In this document: positions 5,916 to 10,424 of the stretch, in pieces
How positions within the stretch are numbered: the stretch's first letter is position 1
Layout of the letters: the number at the start of each line of letters is the position of its first letter
Assembly: GCA_002887195.1 (NCBI GenBank)
Contig: PJAB01002116.1
Location: 1 to 10,424 of the forward strand
Length of the DNA stretch: 10,424 bases
Source of the DNA: Chrysochromulina parva
Lineage: Eukaryota > Haptophyta > Prymnesiales > Chrysochromulinaceae
Direction of reading: 5' to 3'
Position numbers and translations under genes: made by a program
The notes under the pieces: generated by a model
Database searches by the model: none
The model's input: only the letters and a program-made list of their open reading frames with translations
Told to the model about the DNA's origin: nothing

Positions 5916-7535
5916 ATGGGAAAGAAACGCGAGCGAGACGCTGCGGGCGCGACGGCCTTGGCCCTCTTGCCCGCAGCCACCAGCAGTAGCGGCACGGCCT
6001 TGACACTGGTACCAACCGCCGCCAGCGGCAGCGGCACAATTTTGGTCTTGCCATCCGCCGCCACCAACCCATCTGCCTGCACACCCACGCTCGCCGACTA
6101 CCGAAAGGCGAAGCGCGTGCGCTTTGCCAACCGCGCGGCGCTCGTGCAGGTGGTCGGTGAGGACGCACCTCCGGCATTTGCCACGGGCAAGTGGAGCCGT
6201 GCAGAGAAGCAGGTGTGCGAGGCGAAGCTGCACGAGGCCCTCGAGGACCTCGGGCTGGCCATCGACTCGGCCGAGTTTCTGGAAGGCCTCGAGTTGCGCG
6301 CGCCCCTCACGCGCGGCGCCGACGAGGCGCCCTCATTGCTCAACACGGGCCGCCGCGCCGGACGTGGGCCGCTCAAGAAGAATTTTTGGGTGGGGCTCGC
6401 CGCGACCGTGAACGAGTCGCTCACCGCGGCTGGCCGACCGCCGCGCAAGTGGAAAGCTATCTATGATTGGGTGCATATGCGCTACCTGGGCGCCAAGGGC
6501 GGGCAGGGCGGCGCGTGGAGCGAGGAGGATGTGCAGCGGCTCCTCGCGATGCGCGCGCGTGGCAGCCGGTGGCGCGACATTGCCGAGGAGCTCGGCCGTT
6601 ACGTGCAAGACATCCGATGCAAGTGGCGTGCCGCGACCGTCATCAGTCGACGCGGCAAGTGGGATGCGCAAGAGATTGGGCGCCTCGAGAAGCTCGTGCG
6701 GAGGGCGGTCAAGGTGCGGGCCAAGAACCTCAGCCTGATTGCATCCGATTGCATCTGATTGCATCTGATTGCGCCTGATTGCGTCTGATTGCCCCCTACT
6801 CATCAGGTGCGGGCCAAGGACCTCGGCCTGAATGCCAAGGCCGCCGTGCGTGCCTGTGCCGCCGGCGCCAACGTGGGCGGTGCCAATGCGGCCGGGGGCA
6901 CCTACCGGTACAACTGTGGCGGCTCGCCGGTGTCGGCGGGCTCACACACGCTCGTCACGACGGCAGCAGGCGCATTGACGGTAGCCGCCGCGCCCGCGCC
7001 CACGTCCGCACCCGCATTGTCGGCGGAGGAGGTCTCAGCGCTGCAGGCGTCGTTGCCGTGGACCGCGATCGCTGAACAGCTAGGGGGTCGCTCGTACAAG
7101 CAATGCCGCCAAAAATGGAAGGCGCTCCTCGGCAGTCGCAGTGCGGCGGCGGCGGCGGCGGGAGCCGGCGGCGGAAGAGGCGGCCACGCTCACACGTGGC
7201 TCATTCGCACCGATGGCCCTTCGCTCGCCGCCTCCCGAGCGGCTGGGGCGGCCTCGGCGGCCTTCTCGCCCGCGGCGCGCCTTGAAGAGGATTTGGAGTT
7301 GGTGCGTGCGATCCACGCGACAGGAGCTGAGGACGACTCCGAAGTGTCGTGGAACTCGCTGCTCCCGCACCTCGATAGCACCGAGGCTCGTCGCCGGCTG
7401 CTCGTGCTCGCGCGCCGTATTGGTTTCGATGGCGACGCGTTGGGCGAGGGGCAGCTGGGCGAAGTGGTCGACCGGTTGCTGCCACTGCTCGAGGCGACGA
7501 GAGCGCGGCTCGTGCTCGGTGGCGGCGCCGGGTAG
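5916..7535 (+). CDS. TTF1/REB1/DMTF1-like Myb DNA-binding protein; join(5916..6713,6807..7535)
   Basis: The spliced product has 508 residues. Proteins of this group (animal TTF1 and DMTF1, yeast Reb1/Nsi1) bind specific DNA through consecutive Myb/SANT repeats, often at rDNA terminators. The ATG has A at -3 and G at +4. An N-terminal Ala/Ser/Thr-rich stretch is followed by a Myb-like start at 91-125 (GKWSRAEKQV) and a segment 155-193 (NFWVGL, RKWKAIYDWVHMRYL). A clear Myb repeat is at 199-237 (GAWSEEDVQRLL, RWRDIAEELGR, IRCKWR). A split Myb repeat begins GKWDAQEIGRLEKLVRR at 247-263 and resumes LPWTAIAEQLGGRSYKQC, KWKALL at 349-374. The long insertion inside this last repeat is a hallmark of the TTF1/DMTF1 group, but here it is Ala/Gly/Thr-rich. 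Residues 424-497 (LEEDLELVRAI, SEVSWNSLLPHL, VVDRLLPLLE) match the C-terminal region of TTF1-type proteins. The role at rDNA is inferred; a DMTF1-like transcription regulator is the alternative. Confidence 0.85.
6714..6806 (+). other. 93-nt intron of the TTF1-like gene
   Basis: The donor is AAG|GTGCGG at 6713/6714 and the acceptor is CATCAG at 6806. Both junctions are in phase 0, giving ...RRAVK|VRAKDLGL.... The length is a multiple of three, but the intron holds an in-frame TGA at 6756-6758. Its first 29 nt (6714-6742) repeat the first 29 nt of the next exon (6807-6835) with three mismatches. The rest is six decamers ending in GATTGC and a short pyrimidine-rich CCCCCTACTCATCAG end. Confidence 0.85.
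6733..6792 (+). repeat. Six tandem decamers (NYCTGATTGC) forming most of the TTF1-like intron
   Basis: The 10-nt units end with GATTGC at 6742, 6752, 6762, 6772, 6782 and 6792. Five of the six contain CTGAT (one has CCGAT). The unit is the same as that in the midasin intron at 1586-1704. No other array of it was found in the window. Confidence 0.95.
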
Positions 7536-7560
7536 GAGGTACCGGTAGAGATTGTCTTCG

Positions 7561-7598
7561 AAGTTCTGAACTTGAACACACTAAACATTTCAGAACTT
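7561..7598 (+). other. 10-bp inverted repeat just downstream of the TTF1-like gene
   Basis: AAGTTCTGAA (7561-7570) and TTCAGAACTT (7589-7598) are perfectly complementary, with an 18-nt loop. The left arm also lies in a palindrome AAGTTC-T-GAACTT (7561-7573), and CTGAAC recurs at 7602-7607. It lies 25 nt after the stop of the TTF1-like gene and about 95 nt before the next ATG. It could be a 3' UTR hairpin or a dimeric protein-binding site of the following promoter. Confidence 0.6.
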
Positions 7599-7624
7599 GT
7601 ACTGAACTGAGCACACCTCTCGCA

Positions 7625-7714
7625 ATGCAGTTTCGAGTTGTCGCTCCCGTCCGCGTCGACTGCGTCAACCAACACGAGCGCCGCGGGTTCGTATGTCGAG
7701 TGCGCGAATGCTGA
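7625..7714 (+). other. Possible upstream ORF overlapping the start of the next gene
   Basis: An ATG at 7625 opens a 29-codon frame ending in TGA at 7712-7714. It overlaps the ATG at 7693 of the following gene in another frame. If both are on the mRNA, it would reduce initiation at 7693. Alternatively it is a short first coding exon, because the sequence around the downstream ATG (GTATGT at 7691-7696) is also a strong splice donor. No acceptor choice could be confirmed. Confidence 0.25.
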
Positions 7715-9351
7715 CCCCTGCCGGTCCATGGAGTAGTGGCCCTCGGGATTGGAACCCGATGTCATTCCCAGCCCCCGTTGCCGCCGTCGCCGTGTCATCA
7801 CGTTTGGTAACAGCCGCACAGCCAGCGGCGGCGCTTCCCAACGGCAGTGCCTCCGCCGATGAAATCACAAGCCTCGTGGCCCGCGGCCTGAGCGCGGCGA
7901 CGGTGCTGACCGAGATCACCACGTCCTCGGTCGCGGGTGTGAAGGCTTTTCAGAAGTCGGTCGCCGAGGCGGTACGAACCGCACCGCCCGGTGTCGCGCC
8001 CCCAAGCATGCTTGGGCGCATCACCTTGCAGCTCGACGAGCAGCTCGGTTCGCTCGAGACCGAGGCAGCGGCGGTCATGCGGGCGCCGAGGCACAAGCGC
8101 AAGGTGTATGGCGGCGCGCACGCTGTCGAGCGCGGCCCCTTGCGCCCGCCGCCGCCGGCCACGCCGCCCAAGGTGTATCACGTCCACGTGCCATCGGCGC
8201 GCCGGCTCGCCGCCATCGCGACGTTTCCTATGAGCTCACCTCAGACCATGCTGAGGGCAGAGAGCGAGAAGGCCTTCACGGGCGGCATGGCACGCGGCGC
8301 GCCGAGCCGTGGCGCCGGCTCGGGTGCGAGCGGCGGCGGTGGCACTTCGCCGCCCCGGCGTGCCCTCATTGGCACGGCGCCTCTGGACTTGACAAGCGAC
8401 GTGGGTCCGCGCCTGCGGGCGATCTCAGCGTCCATCCCAGCGTCGGCGAGTGCCGAGCAGCTGCGGCCGCCAGCTTCTTTGGACGGGCTCACGCCCGGGC
8501 AGCGCTACCTTGGCGCCTTGGCGCAGGATCGGCTTGCGCCCGTCCGGAGCACGCACGAGCGGTTCGGACGGGCAATGTACGTGCCGGTGATGCCGCCGCC
8601 GCCGGAGGCTCGAGTGAGGCGCGAGAGCTCGCGTGCCCTCGAGCGTCAACGGCAGATGGAGCGGCTGCGACGGCGCATGTTCTCGCAGGCGCAATCCTGG
8701 CTGATGGCAGATGAGGACGAGGGCGGTTACGTCGAGCTCAACGAGGAGGCACGGCAGGCAGCCGCCACAGCGCTCGCCACGGCGCTCTCTCCGCACTCCT
8801 CGCAGCGCTCGCCCCGGCAAGCGGGTCTCCGGCTCAGCGGCAAGCGGCGAAGCTCAGGCGCTGTCGCGGGCGTCGGTGGAACTGCTGCGCTGTCGTCGCA
8901 GCAGCCGGACGAGCACGGAGTGGTCTCAGCGCCTCCGGGCACCCCAAGGCGGCACCTCGACGCCCAACACGGCGTCCTGCGCGGCTCCTGCACGGGGGAG
9001 CAGACGGCTTCGGAGTTGAGAGCATCTCTGCACTCTTCACACTCAGAGCCGCTGCTTCACGCGCCGACCATCCGCGCGACGGCGCACGGCGGGCGCTTCG
9101 GGCACAGCCACCCTCGCGCTGCCGCCGCCACCGCCACCACTGCGCTCACCACAGCGCGGGCGCACGAGCGTTCGATGAGCGGCGCTCACCCCAGCGCGCA
9201 CCACCTTGGCGACGAAGGCAATCCGCTTGCCGGTGCTGCCCCTCGAGCGGCGATGGCGCGACCCGCGCTCCTGGCCGCCGAGCCTTGGGGGGACAACGGG
9301 CGGCCGAGCCTGCCAGCTACCCCTCTCGAGTACCGGCTCCGCCCCGCTTAA
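7693..9351 (+). CDS. Unrecognised, largely disordered 552-residue protein
   Basis: I do not recognise this protein. The open frame is long, GC-ending in codon use and in the orientation of the gene before it. The first in-frame ATG after a stop at 7603-7605 is used, but its context is weak (C at -3). The most ordered-looking part is residues 50-150, with helix-forming stretches (DEITSLVARGLSAATVLTEI, LQLDEQLGSLETEAAAVM) and a basic patch (APRHKRKVYGG). The middle is rich in Pro, Gly, Ser and Arg. A second helical stretch, at about 315-360, is highly charged (ALERQRQMERLRRRM) and leads into an acidic DEDEGG and an Ala-rich helix. The C-terminal third is Ser/His/Ala/Gly-rich. There is no signal peptide or membrane segment. 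The Arg-rich and low-complexity make-up would suit a nuclear or scaffold protein, but that is speculation. Confidence 0.6.
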   Translation: MSSARMLTPAGPWSSGPRDWNPMSFPAPVAAVAVSSRLVTAAQPAAALPNGSASADEITSLVARGLSAATVLTEITTSSVAGVKAFQKSVAEAVRTAPPGVAPPSMLGRITLQLDEQLGSLETEAAAVMRAPRHKRKVYGGAHAVERGPLRPPPPATPPKVYHVHVPSARRLAAIATFPMSSPQTMLRAESEKAFTGGMARGAPSRGAGSGASGGGGTSPPRRALIGTAPLDLTSDVGPRLRAISASIPASASAEQLRPPASLDGLTPGQRYLGALAQDRLAPVRSTHERFGRAMYVPVMPPPPEARVRRESSRALERQRQMERLRRRMFSQAQSWLMADEDEGGYVELNEEARQAAATALATALSPHSSQRSPRQAGLRLSGKRRSSGAVAGVGGTAALSSQQPDEHGVVSAPPGTPRRHLDAQHGVLRGSCTGEQTASELRASLHSSHSEPLLHAPTIRATAHGGRFGHSHPRAAAATATTALTTARAHERSMSGAHPSAHHLGDEGNPLAGAAPRAAMARPALLAAEPWGDNGRPSLPATPLEYRLRPA

Positions 9352-9470
9352 ACTCTTGTATACGCTCGACACCTGGTCACTACACACCGGCAGCCGCACT
9401 CAAAACGTCGTTACGCCGCGACGGCACGCAGTGCGGTCTCCGGACCGTCCGCGTCGCGTAGTACCGACCG

Positions 9471-9484
9471 TCTTATATATAAGA
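9471..9484. repeat. 14-nt perfect palindrome TCTTATATATAAGA
   Basis: The two halves are exactly complementary. It contains TATATATA, which would be a strong TATA-box match on either strand, but it lies between two gene 3' ends rather than upstream of a recognised start. Confidence 0.75.
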
Positions 9485-9694
9485 TACACTGGTCACTGAT
9501 TCAACGGTGGATAGTAACTCAGCACGAACCAATCGAGGAATACGTGTATACGACTTACCCATGATCTGACCCTTAACCCTAGGCGGCTTACATCTTTTTT
9601 ACTTACGTTCGGGAGCTCTTACCGATGACCGAACCACGGATCCGATATTTAGTCATTTTTCTCAGAGATGCCGCGCATTCTTGTCCGCGATGCA

Positions 9695-9719
9695 ACCCGA
9701 CCCGACCCGACCCGACCCG
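9695..9719. repeat. (ACCCG)5 microsatellite
   Basis: Five perfect tandem ACCCG units are followed by a GGCCGGCCGG run. It is a simple sequence repeat about 85 nt beyond the stop of the minus-strand gene. Expansion or contraction between strains is likely. Confidence 0.9.
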
Positions 9720-9804
9720 GGCCGGCCGGAGGCCGCTCGCAGGGCGCGGGGCCAGTCGCCCGGGATCTCAGGTTGGCCACTGTCGCGTCGTGGGTACCAC
9801 CTCT

Positions 9805-10424
9805 TTATTGGACCGCGCACGTGCAGCCGTTCTCCGTAACCTCCACCTTCATCAGAGGATTGCCCTTCGGCCCCACCCAGCAGCCGCACCCAACGGCCTC
9901 CGCCAACATCTTCGCCGCGCGATCCTCCTTCGCCTTCACGAGCATCTCGATTGCCTTGATGCCCATCAAGTCGGTCAGCTCGCACGCGTCGAAGTAGTCC
10001 GCGTCGGGCACGTCGGCGAGCGTCTTCTCGCCGCCGCACACGGCCTGGAACTTGGAGATGCCGACGCACGAGCAGTTGAACTCGCCCACGGTGTACTCGG
10101 TCTCGGCGTCGGGGCAGCTGCGGTCGTACGGGCCCTTTGGCCAGTTGTCGGGGTTTTTGGGGATGTAGTCGCACGTCCACAGGAGCGGCAGCGGCTCGCC
10201 CTCGAGCCCGAGCGATGGAAGGAGTTTCGGGATGTCCGCGTAGAGCTTCTGCACGAGCCCCTGGTACTTGGCGTCGTTGGGGCGGTAGTAGGTGTACTCC
10301 GAGTTGCCGCCGACGGCCGAGAGGCCGCCGCCCATCGGCTTCTTGTGGATGGCCATCTGGCACGTGTCGCCCGCCATCAGGATGCGCACCTCGCCCTCGT
10401 CGATGCGCGGGAGCAGGCGCTGGT
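9805..10424 (-). CDS. ATP-grasp-type protein (Cj0069-like), C-terminal part, 5' partial
   Basis: The frame is open to the window edge on the minus strand and ends in TAA at 9805-9807; 205 residues are visible and the N-terminus lies outside. The run GEVRILMAGDTCQMAIHKKP followed by GGLSAVGG, then LPLLWTCDYI and VGEFNCSCVGI, matches from memory the C-terminal half of the bacterial Cj0069 family, an ATP-grasp-fold group of unknown substrate. The Glu and Asn of GEFNC (bases 10072-10086) fit the Mg-ATP-binding E-x-N of ATP-grasp enzymes, which form carboxylate-amine or similar bonds. After a helical LMGIKAIEMLVKAKED segment the protein has a Cys-containing tail (GCGCW, GCTC) that I do not recall in the bacterial proteins. 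No intron is needed in the visible part. The enzyme class is likely; the reaction is unknown. Confidence 0.65.
   Translation of the reverse strand, partial: QRLLPRIDEGEVRILMAGDTCQMAIHKKPMGGGLSAVGGNSEYTYYRPNDAKYQGLVQKLYADIPKLLPSLGLEGEPLPLLWTCDYIPKNPDNWPKGPYDRSCPDAETEYTVGEFNCSCVGISKFQAVCGGEKTLADVPDADYFDACELTDLMGIKAIEMLVKAKEDRAAKMLAEAVGCGCWVGPKGNPLMKVEVTENGCTCAVQ

Larger units (their letters stand above)
9352..9804. other. Intergenic region between convergent gene ends
   Basis: This interval holds the 3' flanks of the unknown protein gene (+) and the ATP-grasp gene (-). It is locally AT-rich (about 9470-9660) in an otherwise GC-rich window. TGGTCACT occurs at 9373-9380 and 9490-9497. A TATA palindrome and an ACCCG microsatellite are listed separately. 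No credible gene or RNA was found. Confidence 0.6.

Noticed and set aside
7190..7819. Minus-strand open frame of 209 codons across the end of the TTF1-like gene
   Set aside because: It is the antisense of a conserved C-terminal Myb-protein region and continues through the next gene's 5' end; its Ser/Arg/Ala-rich composition is typical of a shadow frame.
9570..9583. Telomere-like CCCTTAACCCTA motif
   Set aside because: It is a single imperfect occurrence without tandem repetition, so it gives no evidence of a telomere or interstitial telomeric array.

Overview
The window is nuclear DNA from a GC-rich eukaryote, most likely a haptophyte-type microalga (Emiliania/Gephyrocapsa or Chrysochromulina-like; a pelagophyte is the alternative). 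The evidence is spliced genes with short GT-AG introns, GC-ending codons, the C-terminus of the eukaryote-only protein midasin, a Myb protein of the TTF1/REB1/DMTF1 kind, and a large RING/ankyrin/CCCH protein. There are no bacterial operons or ribosome binding sites. The taxon is inferred from the style of the sequence, not from any search.

Layout: (1) 1-1872 (+) is the 3' end of the midasin gene (MDN1/REA1), with one intron (1568-1725). (2) 1871-1980 is a decayed tandem copy of midasin's last exon, followed by about 1 kb of lower-GC intergenic DNA with short repeats (1981-2966). (3) 2967-5636 (-) encodes a protein with RING, RBR-Rcat-like, about 16 ankyrin and CCCH zinc finger modules. (4) 5637-5915 is a short divergent promoter interval carrying an 11-bp inverted repeat. 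(5) 5916-7535 (+) is a two-exon TTF1/DMTF1-like Myb gene with a 93-nt intron. (6) 7561-7598 is a 10-bp stem inverted repeat. (7) 7693-9351 (+) is an unrecognised, mostly disordered protein. (8) 9352-9804 is a convergent intergenic region with a TATA palindrome and an ACCCG microsatellite. (9) 9805-10424 (-) is the C-terminal part of an ATP-grasp-type protein resembling the Cj0069 family.

The most interesting signal is in the introns. The midasin and TTF1-like genes are unrelated, yet their introns are built from the same 10-nt unit (consensus YYTCTGATTGC-like, core CTGATTGC), which contains a YTNAY branch-point-like CTGAT. The midasin intron is itself an exact donor-to-acceptor tandem duplication: 89 nt plus 69 nt, differing by exactly two decamers, with a zero-length AG|GT junction between the copies. 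The TTF1-like intron is flanked by a 29-nt near-perfect duplication of exon sequence. Together these look like recent intron birth and intron duplication involving a shared repeat (introner-like), next to further local tandem duplications (the terminal exon, and ankyrin repeats).

Functional links: midasin remodels pre-60S ribosomes and TTF1/REB1-type proteins act at rDNA, so two of the five genes have likely nucleolar roles. No co-regulation can be shown from sequence alone.
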